Source of the DNA: Brevibacillus brevis NBRC 100599
GTDB taxonomy: Bacteria; Bacillota; Bacilli; Brevibacillales; Brevibacillaceae
Direction: 5' to 3'
Assembly (NCBI RefSeq): GCF_000010165.1
Contig: NC_012491.1
Location: forward strand, 4,099,501 to 4,163,500
Length of the DNA stretch: 64,000 bases
This document shows, one piece after another, positions 16,395 to 25,171 of this stretch. The notes beneath the pieces are model-generated. The model saw only the letters and a list, made by a program, of their open reading frames with translations, was not told where the DNA came from and made no database searches. The position numbers were made by a program, and so were the translations under genes. Position 1 is the stretch's first letter. The number at the start of each line of letters is the position of its first letter.

Positions 16395-17390
16395 TTATTT
16401 CACCAAGTCAGGGTAAATCGCCTTCGCTACTTCAATCAAGCCTTGTGTAATACGCGGACCAGGACGGGACAAAATATTTTGGTCCATGCCAAAGATTTGT
16501 TTTTCACGAATCGCCTTCATTTTATCCCAGCCATTACGCTTGGCGATCATATCCTCCAGCTTGACGCCAGTCTTTTCATCGGTAATTCCGCTCGCATACA
16601 AAATGACGTCTGGATCGTTTTGCAAAATCTTTTCTTCACTGATCGGATTCCAGCCCTGTGTGTCAGAGGCAATATTTGTCGCTCCAGCCAGTGTGATGAG
16701 TTCATCCATGAATTCACCTTTTCCGACTGTCCAGCCTGGGGAAAACTCAAGGTATACCTTTTTCTTCTCTTCTGGTTTTACATTTTTCACTGCTTCTTGA
16801 ACGTACGCGATATCCTTCTTCATTTGCGCGACAACTTTTTCGGCTTGTTCTTGTTTGTTAGTGATAACTCCCATCACCAACACATTGTTTAGGATGTCAT
16901 CCATCTTTGTCGGATGGGTAATGTAGACGGGCATCCCGAGAGATTTGAGCTTGTCAGCCACTGGCTTCTCCATCGAAATCCCACCGACGACCATATCTGG
17001 CGTTTGAGCGAGAATCGCTTCTTCATTCGGTTTGACGACGCCGCCAATTTTCGGTTTTGTCTTCGCCGCTTCTGGATAATCATCGTAGTCTGAGACAGCT
17101 ACGATCCGATTTTCCAAGCCTAATGCGAACAAAATCTCTGTCTCGGCAGGTGATGTGGAGACGATTCGCTCAGGAGCTTTTGCAAAGGTTACTTCTTTTC
17201 CTGTCGCATCCTTGACTGTCAACGGATACGTAGTTTGTTTTGCAGGCTGCTCGGCTGTATTCTCTTGCGGTGCTGTCTGCGGTGCACTGGTTTGTCCACC
17301 AGGTGCTTGCTGGCTGTTATCGTTACCCGCACAACCTGCGAGGCTCGCCGCAACTAGTAGTGGGATCATGAATCGCAATGAACGTTTCAT
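16395..17390 (-). CDS. btuF: Vitamin B12 ABC transporter substrate-binding lipoprotein
   Basis: 331-aa lipoprotein: signal peptide with lipobox LAGC (Cys about residue 21), a Gln/Thr/Pro-rich linker, then a class III periplasmic-binding fold starting YPLTVKDATGKEVTFAKAPERIVS. ATG 17390 has AAGGAAG 9 bases upstream; the longer frame to 17471 lies in the riboswitch terminator and is not used. It captures cobalamin or cobinamide outside the membrane and hands it to BtuC. First gene of the riboswitch-controlled operon. Confidence 0.93.
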   Translation of the reverse strand: MKRSLRFMIPLLVAASLAGCAGNDNSQQAPGGQTSAPQTAPQENTAEQPAKQTTYPLTVKDATGKEVTFAKAPERIVSTSPAETEILFALGLENRIVAVSDYDDYPEAAKTKPKIGGVVKPNEEAILAQTPDMVVGGISMEKPVADKLKSLGMPVYITHPTKMDDILNNVLVMGVITNKQEQAEKVVAQMKKDIAYVQEAVKNVKPEEKKKVYLEFSPGWTVGKGEFMDELITLAGATNIASDTQGWNPISEEKILQNDPDVILYASGITDEKTGVKLEDMIAKRNGWDKMKAIREKQIFGMDQNILSRPGPRITQGLIEVAKAIYPDLVK

Positions 17391-17436
17391 ATGTAGAACT
17401 TCCTTTCTGCGTGTCTGATTGACTGTACCTTCCAAT

Positions 17437-17478
17437 AAAAAAAGCGACCCTTGCTTCCATTCGGAAATCAAAGGGTCG
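17437..17478 (-). terminator. Riboswitch-controlled intrinsic terminator
   Basis: Minus strand CGACCCTT pairs with AAGGGTCG and is followed by a run of seven T, immediately downstream of the cobalamin aptamer and before btuF. Confidence 0.85.
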
Positions 17479-17489
17479 GCACCTCAGGG

Positions 17490-17690
17490 CAAACAGACAG
17501 GATGGTCTGCTTCCTGAAATAGGCCGATCCTTTCCGCGAAGGCAACAGGCACAAAAACAAACAGGCAGGTCTCCTGGCTTACGGCTGAGGAACGAGCCGA
17601 TTTACAGTGGCGGGACCGCGTCGGATTTTCACCGACTTCCCTTTTCACCCGATCTTTTTGAGAAAAGACGAGGCACCTATTTGCTGTTAC
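17490..17690 (-). promoter_or_regulatory. Cobalamin (AdoCbl) riboswitch
   Basis: Minus strand shows the family's conserved series: AATAGGTGCC at the 5' side, GGGTGAAAAGGGAA, CCGACGCGGTCCCGCCACTGT (B12 box region in the core), AAGCCAGGAGACCTGCC, and a 3' GCCTGTTGCC-type kissing region. Binding of adenosylcobalamin should favour the downstream terminator and shut off btuF-btuC-btuD-cobU. Confidence 0.95.
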
Positions 17691-17795
17691 GTTTGAAATT
17701 GTCACAGTCCATGACTCATCCTACATCATAGCATTCCTTGGATGAAAAAAGAATGACAAACACGTAAGCCAATACTTTCTTGCCTGCTAAAAATG

Positions 17796-17822
17796 AAAAC
17801 ACCTGAACAAAAGGTTCAGGCA
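17796..17822 (-). terminator. Terminator of the MBL hydrolase gene
   Basis: CCTGAAC pairs with GTTCAGG; on the minus strand it is followed by TGTTTTCATTTTT. Confidence 0.75.
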
Positions 17823-17846
17823 AATGGAATGCTTTTGGCAAAGCTT

Positions 17847-18791
17847 TTAACCACGTTTGTGCAAATAATCCAGAATGCCCATGGCGCACACCTGTAAATC
17901 GAGCTTGAGTACTCCGAAAACTTCGTGGTCATCATTGATGCCTTGTGACTGTAGATGCTCCGAGACTCGTTCCAATAACTTACGAGACAGATCAGCATAT
18001 GTTTGTCCAACAGCAAGTGTTGATTCTCCTTCCGCCACAAACACAGGGAGCCACTCACGTATTTGGCGGTACACATCGTCTACCTGTTCAGACATCCCAA
18101 AATGACCAAAGTAAATGCGATTCAGCTTGCGCGCTTCAAATCGACGTAGAGACGCTAACATGGCATCCGGGTCAAACTGATTCGGAGAAGTAGATGGCAG
18201 TACGAGGTGTATACCATCCTTTTTAAGCTGCGGATAAAGTACACCTGCCGTATCACCTGTGAACATGCCACGGCTAACGGGATCGTAGATGCTGAAGTGA
18301 TGATTGGCATGCCCTGGCGAATCCAGAAACTCCAACACGCAATTCGCTCCGATCTTTAGTGTATCCCCGTCTCCACGAATCAAAATCCGCTCTTCGGGAA
18401 CAGCCTCAATCGGATCAAACAATCGATCAAAATCATCATGATACACCGCTCTCGCCCCTGCGATCAGTCGGCTTGGATTAACGAGGTGACGTGCACCCTT
18501 TGGATGGACGACGATCTTTGCGTTTGGGCAATCCTTTAGAAAAAGTCCCACTCCTCCCGCATGATCCAAATGAATGTGCGTCACGATGATGTATTTTACT
18601 TGCTCCGGGGTAAAACCGAGCTTGGCGAGGCCGGTCTTGATGTATGGGACGGAGGGGCTTGGCCCTGTTTCAACCAAAGTCAGTTCTTCTTCAGCGATGA
18701 CATAAGTCCCCGTGCGTTCCGCCCAGCCCATATCGAAACCGTCTATTAGATGGATGCGCTCCCCTAAGTAAATTGGCTGTGATGATTGCAT
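17847..18791 (-). CDS. MBL-fold metallo-hydrolase
   Basis: 314-aa metallo-beta-lactamase-fold enzyme with the binuclear zinc motif THIHLDHAGG (residues 71-80), a later His (SPGHANHHFS, about 163-172) and Asp (FTGDTAGV, about 181-188). ATG 18791 follows AAGGAGGAG by 8 bases, so the longer start at 18812 is rejected. The family includes hydrolases of lactones, thioesters and phosphodiesters; the substrate cannot be told. It is monocistronic. Confidence 0.9.
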   Translation of the reverse strand: MQSSQPIYLGERIHLIDGFDMGWAERTGTYVIAEEELTLVETGPSPSVPYIKTGLAKLGFTPEQVKYIIVTHIHLDHAGGVGLFLKDCPNAKIVVHPKGARHLVNPSRLIAGARAVYHDDFDRLFDPIEAVPEERILIRGDGDTLKIGANCVLEFLDSPGHANHHFSIYDPVSRGMFTGDTAGVLYPQLKKDGIHLVLPSTSPNQFDPDAMLASLRRFEARKLNRIYFGHFGMSEQVDDVYRQIREWLPVFVAEGESTLAVGQTYADLSRKLLERVSEHLQSQGINDDHEVFGVLKLDLQVCAMGILDYLHKRG

Positions 18792-18947
18792 GTAAATGCT
18801 CCTCCTTTTCAAAGGTCATTTTGTTGCGAGAATATTTACACTTTATCACCTATTTAGCACGCACTGGGAAAAACAACACAAATTCTTCATATTTTCATCG
18901 TATTATGAGGGTAGCAAAAACAATTTCATTACCTGGAGGGGTGCGAA

Positions 18948-19532
18948 ATGGGTCAGCTTTTTTCTGAGTTACGACCTGAGCATGAGAAGTTTATCAAGAA
19001 GCAACGAATGTTCTTTGTTGCCTCTGCTCCTATGGATACAGATGGTCATGTGAATCTTTCACCGAAAGGGTACGATTCCTTTCGCATCATATCGCCTACC
19101 GAGGTGGCCTATTTAGACCTGACCGGAAGCGGAAACGAAACCAGTGCACATCTACAGGAAAATGGCCGGATTACTCTCATGTTTTGTGCATTTGAAGGCC
19201 CTCCTCTCATCATGCGCTTATTCGGCAAAGGAACGGTTATTCTCCCAGATTCGCCTCGGTGGGATGAGCTCGTAAAAGACTTCCCGCTTCTGCCCGGTGC
19301 TCGTCAAATCATTACCGTAAACGTACAGGAAGTAAAGACTTCTTGCGGCTGGGCTATCCCCTTCTATTCCTACTCAAAAGAACGGGACACCCTTCAGAAA
19401 TGGACTTTGGCTAAAGACGAGCAGGAACTGCTTGCTTATCAAAAGGAAAACAACGTAGTAAGCATGGATGGCTTGCCAACACCACTGGGACAAAAGCTTT
19501 TTCCCGCAGTAGGTGGGGATAACGAAGCGTAA
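18948..19532 (+). CDS. Pyridoxamine 5'-phosphate oxidase-family (FMN-binding split barrel) protein
   Basis: 194 aa. Residues about 10-140 show the PNPOx-like split barrel: HEKFIKKQRMFFVASAPMDTDGHVNLSPKGYDSFRI, then YLDLTGSGNETSAHLQENGRITLMFCAFEGPP. This subgroup is annotated as flavin-binding oxidoreductases of unknown substrate and is probably not a true vitamin B6 enzyme. GGAGGGG lies 8 bases before the ATG. It ends in a bidirectional terminator shared with the MerR gene. Confidence 0.88.
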   Translation: MGQLFSELRPEHEKFIKKQRMFFVASAPMDTDGHVNLSPKGYDSFRIISPTEVAYLDLTGSGNETSAHLQENGRITLMFCAFEGPPLIMRLFGKGTVILPDSPRWDELVKDFPLLPGARQIITVNVQEVKTSCGWAIPFYSYSKERDTLQKWTLAKDEQELLAYQKENNVVSMDGLPTPLGQKLFPAVGGDNEA

Positions 19533-19536
19533 AACG

Positions 19537-19571
19537 CAAAGAAGCTGCCTTGCTCGCAGCTTCTTTGTTTG
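19537..19571. terminator. Shared terminator between the PNPOx-like and MerR genes
   Basis: CAAAGAAGCTGC pairs perfectly with GCAGCTTCTTTG (12 bp). Confidence 0.85.
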
Positions 19572-19579
19572 AAAACTCT

Positions 19580-20338
19580 TTACTTGCTGGTATAAATGAC
19601 CACTGCATCGCGGAGAAACTCGGCTACACCTGGCTGTTCCTTGTCATAGTAAGCAGTAAAGCGCGGGTCATCGACGTACATCTGGGCAACACCTGCGTGC
19701 GCTTCTTTGCTGTAGCTGTCCCAGTAAAAACTGAGCCATTGACGGTGAAGATCTGCTGCTTTTTGCGCCAATTCATGAGCAGGATCACCTGTCGAAAAAG
19801 CCTGCGCCAATGTATCGTGCAGGTCTGCGTTCAATTTCTCCAGCGCGGCATACTGTTCTTCTGTCATGCCTTTGACCATCTGATTCGATTTTTCGATTTG
19901 GTCATTTCCGTATTTCGCTCGAATTTCTGCCCCGTACTTCTCTTCATTCTCATCAATCATCTTTTGCTTGAAGCCTTCAAATTTTTGTTTGTCACTCATC
20001 GTTTTGGTCCCCTCTCTTTGTGCTAATGTCAAATCGACATTGGCGATTAACGCATCCAATTGCGCTCGCCTTTCCAGGAGCTTCTCGCGGTGCTCCCACA
20101 GTGCTCGGTCAGCATCAAAGGTTGGTGAATCCAGGATCTCCTTGATCTCCTCCAAGCTCACACCCAGCTCGCGGTAAAAAAGGATGTGCTGCAATCGATC
20201 AACCTCTAGCTGTCCGTAAATGCGATACCCTGACGAATTGATTCTCGCCGGCTTGAGAAGGTCAATTTCATCGTAGTATCGGAGCGTCCGGGTGCTGACA
20301 CCCGCCAGGAGTCCTAGCTTTTGCACCGTATATTCCAT
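19580..20338 (-). CDS. MerR-family regulator with TipAS ligand-binding domain
   Basis: 252 aa. The N-terminus YTVQKLGLLAGVSTRTLRYYDEIDLL is the MerR winged helix (residues 3-70), followed by a dimerisation coiled coil to about 115. A TipAS domain (roughly 130-250) binds thiopeptide-like or other drugs in TipAL and relatives such as Mta/SkgA. ATG 20338 is chosen because AGGAGG is 7 bases upstream; the ATG at 20344 is too close. No obvious target gene is adjacent apart from itself, so autoregulated multidrug response is the best guess. Confidence 0.9.
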   Translation of the reverse strand: MEYTVQKLGLLAGVSTRTLRYYDEIDLLKPARINSSGYRIYGQLEVDRLQHILFYRELGVSLEEIKEILDSPTFDADRALWEHREKLLERRAQLDALIANVDLTLAQREGTKTMSDKQKFEGFKQKMIDENEEKYGAEIRAKYGNDQIEKSNQMVKGMTEEQYAALEKLNADLHDTLAQAFSTGDPAHELAQKAADLHRQWLSFYWDSYSKEAHAGVAQMYVDDPRFTAYYDKEQPGVAEFLRDAVVIYTSK

Positions 20339-20474
20339 GTTCATTCCTCCTGACAAATTGATCGTACACATTTACGGACCGTCAATGTCAAACACATTTT
20401 CAGCATAAAATTGGCGTTACTCTCTATCCATAATTTGTTAAAATATAGATAACGCCATACAAAGGGGGACTTCG

Positions 20475-20645
20475 ATGCTCTATATCATCGGTTTCATTGT
20501 AGCCGTAGTCGGTGCCGGATGGGGATTAACAGGGCTGCTTAGCCTCAAAGCCAGAGATAAACATGCCATCACGCATTACAGTGACGATGCTTATGCCCAG
20601 CAAAACTTGTTCCAAATGCACAACAACCCTAGCCAGGGAATGTAA
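20475..20645 (+). CDS. Small membrane protein, 56 aa
   Basis: ATG 20475 follows AAAGGGGGA by 6 bases and runs 56 codons to TAA. One clear hydrophobic helix (MLYIIGFIVAVVGAGWGLTGLL) is followed by a polar tail (KARDKHAITHYSDDAYAQQN). A transcription terminator follows directly. The ribosome binding site and membrane helix make it a believable gene, though too short for most finders. Function unknown. Confidence 0.6.
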   Translation: MLYIIGFIVAVVGAGWGLTGLLSLKARDKHAITHYSDDAYAQQNLFQMHNNPSQGM

Positions 20646-20694
20646 AAATAAAAAATGGCTGCCCGCATCATGTGCATGGCAGCCACCTTTCTTT
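20646..20694. terminator. Bidirectional terminator between the 56-aa gene and ppaC
   Basis: TGGCTGCC (20656-20663) pairs with GGCAGCCA (20678-20685); the minus strand continues into ATTTTTTATTTTT. Confidence 0.8.
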
Positions 20695-20695
20695 T

Positions 20696-21628
20696 TTACA
20701 GAGCTTGGAATGTATCAGTCAATACCGGTACGATTTGCTTCTTACGGGAGACAACGCCCTTCAAAACAGCTTTGTTGTCCACCAATGTTACTTGGTACGC
20801 TTTTTCTACCGCTTGTGTTGCGCTACCAAGAGCGATCGCAACAGAATCGTTGTTCAAGATATCCGTTACAACAAACACGAACAGGTCCAAAGCTTTTTCA
20901 GCGATGCTTGCATTCATAGCTGCTTCCAGTTCGCCTTGGCGTGCAAGTACATCATTGACATCTACTGCATTTACTTGTGCGATTTCTACTTTCGCATTGC
21001 CCATTTGGAACTCTTTTGCATCCAATGTGAGCAATTGTTCGATTGTTTTGTCGCTCAGGTCTGCCCCCGCTTTGAGCATGTCCAGACCGTATGCTTCCAG
21101 ATTGACACCTGCGATTTCAGCCAGCTCATGAGCAGCCGCTACATCTTGCTCCGTGCAGGTTGGGGATTTCAACAGCAACGTATCCGAAATGATAGCAGAA
21201 AGCATCAAGCCCGCCATCTCTTTTGGAATGTCTACGCCGTTTTCTTTGTACATTTTCTTCAAAATGGTAGTCGTGCATCCAACCGGCTCGGCACGGAAGT
21301 AGAGAGGATTGCTCGTCTCAAAGTTCGCAATACGGTGATGGTCGATCACTTCTACCACTTGCACTTGCTCAATGTCATTCGCGCTTTGTTGGCGCTCATT
21401 GTGATCTACAAGGATGACTTCATTTACTTCATTTGCCACTGTTTCTACGAGGCGCGGCTCTTTTACTTGGAAGTAATTCAACACAAATGCTGTTTCGCTG
21501 CTGATTACACCGAGGCGTACAGGCTCTACATTCGCGCCCAATTTTGTTTTCAAGTCAGCGTACACAAGTGCTGAACAAATGGAATCTGTGTCTGGATTTT
21601 TATGACCGAAGATTAGTTTTTTTTCCAT
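20696..21628 (-). CDS. ppaC: Manganese-dependent inorganic pyrophosphatase
   Basis: Family II pyrophosphatase that hydrolyses PPi to phosphate in the cytoplasm. 310 aa. DHH-type motifs GHKNPDTDS (start), ILVDHNE and VIDHHRIAN supply the Mn ligands, and the C-terminal DHHA2 domain ends [15 protein letters not shown] 21628 is 8 bases from AAGGAG and is preferred over the ATG three bases earlier (21631). Monocistronic. Confidence 0.95.
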   Translation of the reverse strand: MEKKLIFGHKNPDTDSICSALVYADLKTKLGANVEPVRLGVISSETAFVLNYFQVKEPRLVETVANEVNEVILVDHNERQQSANDIEQVQVVEVIDHHRIANFETSNPLYFRAEPVGCTTTILKKMYKENGVDIPKEMAGLMLSAIISDTLLLKSPTCTEQDVAAAHELAEIAGVNLEAYGLDMLKAGADLSDKTIEQLLTLDAKEFQMGNAKVEIAQVNAVDVNDVLARQGELEAAMNASIAEKALDLFVFVVTDILNNDSVAIALGSATQAVEKAYQVTLVDNKAVLKGVVSRKKQIVPVLTDTFQAL

Positions 21629-21721
21629 CATCCATACTCCTTAATCGTAATTTGGCTTCCAAATTATACCACAGCTTAGAGGATATGCCCAAGATACATT
21701 ATAGGTTCAAATCGGATCATT

Positions 21722-22443
21722 GAAAATACGATTTTGAAGATCAATCAGAGCCTGATCTTATTGTCATCGGGGGTGATACGATCTCAGGCCCGATGCCCGT
21801 CCAAACACTTGAAATGCTGTTCCACTTGGATACACCCGTGCAATTCATCCGTGGTAACGGCGAGCGTGAAGTACTTCTCACATTTGACGGAGAGGCTCAG
21901 GCCTTGGAAATATCCGATTCTGTCCGAGAAATCACGTCATGGGTTGCAGAGCAATTGAGCCGCTCTGATCGTGACTTTCTGGCGCAACTCCCTCTTACCT
22001 ATACGTTAAATCGAGAAGTTTTCGAGGACGTGCTATTCTGCCACGCCATTCCCACCAATGATGAAGATATTTTCACCCCACTCACTCCGGATGCAATTGT
22101 GGCCGCTTATTTTGAGGGGACGCTGCAACGAACAGTCATCTGTGGTCATACACATATCCAATTTGAACGTCGCCTTAACGATCTGCGTATTCTCAATGCC
22201 GGAAGTGTGGGCATGCCTTATGCCGACAAACCGGGGGCATACTGGTTATTGCTTGATGGTGACAGCTATGAGCATCGCTTTACACCCTATGATGTAGAAG
22301 CTGCTGCAAAACTTATCGCTTCTACGAACTATCCGCAAGCTCAGCAGTTTGCCGAAGAGAATGTCCGAAAAATACCTGCGGTTCAAGAAGCGATCGAATT
22401 TATAGAGGCCCTGGCACAAAAACAACGACCCGCTACTTATTAA
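21722..22443 (+). pseudogene. N-terminally truncated calcineurin-type metallophosphoesterase
   Basis: From 21722 the frame reads FEDQSEPDLIVIGGDTISGP, continues through FIRGNGERE, then FCHAIPTNDED and VICGHTHIQFERR, all metallophosphoesterase motifs (YfcE/Mre11-like, similar to SAM-independent protein phosphatases of the YmdB/MJ0936 type). The first strand with the D-x-H metal ligands is missing; an in-frame TGA closes the frame at about 21719 and no ribosome site precedes ATG 21793. The rest is intact for 217 codons, so truncation is probably recent. Confidence 0.75.
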
Positions 22444-22473
22444 AGAGTCGGTTGAGGAAGATAGCGGATTCGA

Positions 22474-22704
22474 TTAATCGTCCCAGTCTACATCCAATAC
22501 AGCGCCTGTCGTAGAGGAAATCTCCAAATCGACTTCCTGTCCCTTAGCCGATCTCACTTCCACTTCATACACAGAGTGATGATCGTCTTCATCCAGCTTA
22601 ATAATATTGCCGTTTACTTTAGCCAACGCGATTTTTTCCGCTTGCTCTACACTGATTTTTACTGGTTGGTTTTTCCACTGGTTTTGTTTGATCTCCTTTA
22701 TCAT
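22474..22704 (-). CDS. PepSY-domain protein without export signal, 76 aa
   Basis: The whole protein is one PepSY module: KISVEQAEKIALAKVNGNIIKLDEDD, then VYEVEVRSAKGQEVDLEISSTTGAVLDVDWDD, the usual helix-two-strand pattern with a closing acidic turn. PepSY proteins are usually secreted, but here there is no signal peptide and no Shine-Dalgarno before ATG 22704. It may be a fragment of a longer gene whose N-terminus was lost, like the neighbouring phosphoesterase. Confidence 0.65.
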   Translation of the reverse strand: MIKEIKQNQWKNQPVKISVEQAEKIALAKVNGNIIKLDEDDHHSVYEVEVRSAKGQEVDLEISSTTGAVLDVDWDD

Positions 22705-22887
22705 AAAAAGAACAGATGAAGGAAAAAAAAGAGAGAGATTAGAAATGGATGAGAAAATAGATGAGACCTCTCACAGCATTCATGTTTGCCGATGAGCCAC
22801 AGCGTTTAACAAAAAGAGCGAGTGTTTTCTACTCGCAAAAACGGTCCATTCTGGCTGTAATTCGACGCAAATGAAGCATCCGTGCTT

Positions 22888-22917
22888 TTGCGTGCTTTCC
22901 GCTTTTTTCCGTATAAT
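22888..22917 (+). promoter_or_regulatory. Strong orphan sigma-A promoter
   Basis: TTGCGT (22888-22893), 18-base spacer, TATAAT (22912-22917), with no coding start behind it before the intron. Confidence 0.65.
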
Positions 22918-22923
22918 AAAAGC

Positions 22924-23044
22924 AATCGAGAGGACAACAGTCGGCTCGATGACATAGGAAAGAGAGCGTGAGAGGCAGTGTAATACATATCGTTTCTAAC
23001 TACTTTCTATTTTTTCTTATATGAGAAGGAGAAACGATTTTTCG
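22924..23044 (+). ncRNA. Candidate small RNA between orphan promoter and hairpin
   Basis: The transcript expected from the promoter at 22888 would end about 120 bases later at a stem ATCGTTTCT (22989-22997) / AGAAACGAT (23030-23038) followed by TTTTT. No ORF with a ribosome site lies inside. It could be a regulatory RNA, or the leftover leader of a gene lost when the group II intron region was rearranged. Confidence 0.35.
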
Positions 23045-23219
23045 TGGAATCACCCCTTTTGAAAAACATCTTTTTTTGAATCTATTTTTTCGTAACGATG
23101 CATACAGTCATCATGTCCGTTATGACCTTGGAAGTGAAAAATCCAGCACGAATCCAATTGGCACAAGCAACACAAGCTATCTCCTCTGCCTATACGGAAT
23201 CAGATAATCGGAAAATCGA

Positions 23220-25104
23220 GTAGGAGGGAGTGACTAACTCCCGTCCTCTCACACCACCGTACGTACCGTCCGGTATACGGCGGTTCATCAAGCTTGACGA
23301 AGAACAGAATATCGTTGTACTAAACTTTTCAGCCCTTGTTGTTGCCAGTATGCAACTCCGAGGGCTTTGTGTATTTGAGGAGTCTTTGTGGAACGCCACG
23401 CACCCTTTCGGGTGTTTGCAATTTCTATTGCTTGGACGTGTGATAAACCCAGAGAACGAAGTTCTCGATATCGGGTTTTTATTCGCTTCCACTGAGACCA
23501 CAAGCAAAGTCGGAGTCTGCGCCGTATCCATTCTTCGATGGATTGTAGAATTTTCTTTGCATCTGCAAGGGCGAAATATCCAACCCATCCCATGAGATAC
23601 TGGTTTAGCTTCCCAATCCTTTCATCCATAGAGATGCTCCATACCGGATTTGTGATGAAGCGGATTTTCTCTTTCAACTTCAGAAGTGATTTTGGATGAA
23701 GCCGAATCCTTGCTTGCTTTGCGTTAGTGAAACTGAAACCGAGGAACTTACGTTTCCAAGGTCGATCCACTGCACTTTTCTGCTCATTTACTTTTAGCTT
23801 AAGTACCTTCTCCAAGTAGTTTTGGATACTCTCTTTTACCCGTTCTCCCGCCCGCTTTGTTTTCACGTAGATGTTGCTATCGTCTGCATATCTACAAAAG
23901 CGATGTCCTCTCTTTTCCAGCTCTTTATCCAAGTCGTCAAGCAGGATGTTCGCCAATAACGGACTAAGCGGGCCACCTTGTGGTGTGCCTTCTACTGCCG
24001 AGAGGCAGACTCCATTGATCATGATGCCTGCTTGTAAGTATGCGCGAATAAGTTTCAACAAAGCTTTGTCTTTTACTTTTCGGGCAACCCGACTCATTAA
24101 AATATCGTGATTTACCCGGTCGAAGAATTTCTCTAAGTCCATATCTACGACAAAGCGATATCCTTCGGAAATATAAGATTGTGCCTGTCTCATAGCGTCA
24201 TGCGCACTGCGATTCGGTCGGAATCCGAAACTCGATTCTGAAAAGTGGGGATCGAATATGGGAGTAAGAACTTGGAGAATGGCTTGTTGGATTAAGCGAT
24301 CTATCACGGTAGGAATACCTAATAACCTTACCCCTCCGTCAGTTTTCGGGATTTCGACTCTGCGGACAGGGGAAGGTTTATAGGTTCCTTTCATAATCTG
24401 TTCTTTAATGGTTAACCAGTGTTCACGGATATAATCGCGCAGTTGTTCGGTTGAAACACTGTCGATTCCCGCCGATCCTTTGTTTCTCTCCACTCTTTCG
24501 AGCGCCACTAATAGATTTTCCCGTGATAGGACTTTCTCCAACAACTCCATGACGATACCCTTTCCTTCGCACGCATCCTTCTAGTCTTGTCGGTCAATAC
24601 TCAGCCCTCTCTTGTACCCTCAGGGCTTCACCCTTATTCTCCAAGAGTAGTTCCTTACGGAATTCTGCTTCACAGTATGATCACGAAAGTGATTAGCGGA
24701 TGTGTTGACTTAATGTTCAGCCCTTCCCCGTTCAAGCGTCCTTTATTTGGGTACTATGGCTTCTGCTGACTTCTGCATGTTCAGCGACTCCTTACGGAGA
24801 CGGTTACCAACATTTGAAGGCACTTCATGCAGACCTCCCCAGGTAAGAGCGATAACTTTCATCCCATGTACCTGCCCAAGTTTACTGCTGTATTCCTTGG
24901 CTGTATAGGGCTTCGTCTTGTTCAGCAGACTCGCCCGAATACAACAGCCTCAAATTGGATTCGTGTACCTCAGGTCGGGACTTTGCCGCCGGCTTCCTCC
25001 AGATTCCACCTCACGGTAGACACCCTTGCCTTGAGCTAACGGTTGGTACAGCCAACCCCCGTTCGGGACTTACACCCTAGAGTTATCGCCCATGCTGGGC
25101 GCAC
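23220..25104 (-). mobile_element. Complete class C group II intron
   Basis: Minus strand begins GTGCGCCC (25104-25097), then GGGTGTAAGTCCCGAACGGGGG, the standard 5' domain I opening. A reverse transcriptase ORF sits in domain IV and a domain V hairpin (ACCGCCGTATACCGGACGG...CGTACGGTGGT, 23252-23282) and short domain VI end in ...CTCCTAC at 23220. Total 1885 bases. The 5' end lies directly after the T-run of the terminator hairpin of the upstream binding-protein gene (25107-25140), the hallmark insertion site of class C introns. Boundaries inferred from consensus ends. Confidence 0.88.
23288..24550 (-). CDS. ltrA: Group II intron reverse transcriptase/maturase
   Basis: 420-aa intron-encoded protein. 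RT motifs in order: RPVRRVEIPKTDGGVRLLGIP (60-80), FDPHFSESSFGFRPNRSAHDA (99-119), VVDMDLEKFFDRVNHD (134-149), EGTPQGGPLSPLLANI (187-202) and catalytic RYADD (220-224). The maturase X domain follows (about 300-400, GWVGYFALADAKK). No HNH endonuclease domain, as expected for class C introns. It splices the intron RNA and copies it into new sites by target-primed reverse transcription. Frame is intact, so the element may be active. Confidence 0.95.
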   Translation of the reverse strand: MELLEKVLSRENLLVALERVERNKGSAGIDSVSTEQLRDYIREHWLTIKEQIMKGTYKPSPVRRVEIPKTDGGVRLLGIPTVIDRLIQQAILQVLTPIFDPHFSESSFGFRPNRSAHDAMRQAQSYISEGYRFVVDMDLEKFFDRVNHDILMSRVARKVKDKALLKLIRAYLQAGIMINGVCLSAVEGTPQGGPLSPLLANILLDDLDKELEKRGHRFCRYADDSNIYVKTKRAGERVKESIQNYLEKVLKLKVNEQKSAVDRPWKRKFLGFSFTNAKQARIRLHPKSLLKLKEKIRFITNPVWSISMDERIGKLNQYLMGWVGYFALADAKKILQSIEEWIRRRLRLCLWSQWKRIKTRYRELRSLGLSHVQAIEIANTRKGAWRSTKTPQIHKALGVAYWQQQGLKSLVQRYSVLRQA

Positions 25105-25106
25105 TG

Positions 25107-25140
25107 AAAAAAAGCACTCTACTAATCTTGTAGAGTGCTT
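25107..25140 (-). terminator. Terminator of the siderophore uptake operon and intron insertion site
   Basis: Minus strand AAGCACTCTAC pairs with GTAGAGTGCTT followed by TTTTTTTCA, after which the group II intron begins. Confidence 0.9.
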
Positions 25141-25171
25141 CTTATATGGTTACGAACCTCAGGGAGAATTT

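Noticed and set aside
16203..16892. 229-codon plus-strand frame
   Set aside because: Antisense to btuC/btuF, composition unlike a protein; shadow.
20672..21574. 300-codon plus-strand frame
   Set aside because: Antisense of ppaC, rich in Cys/His/Phe as expected of a shadow frame.
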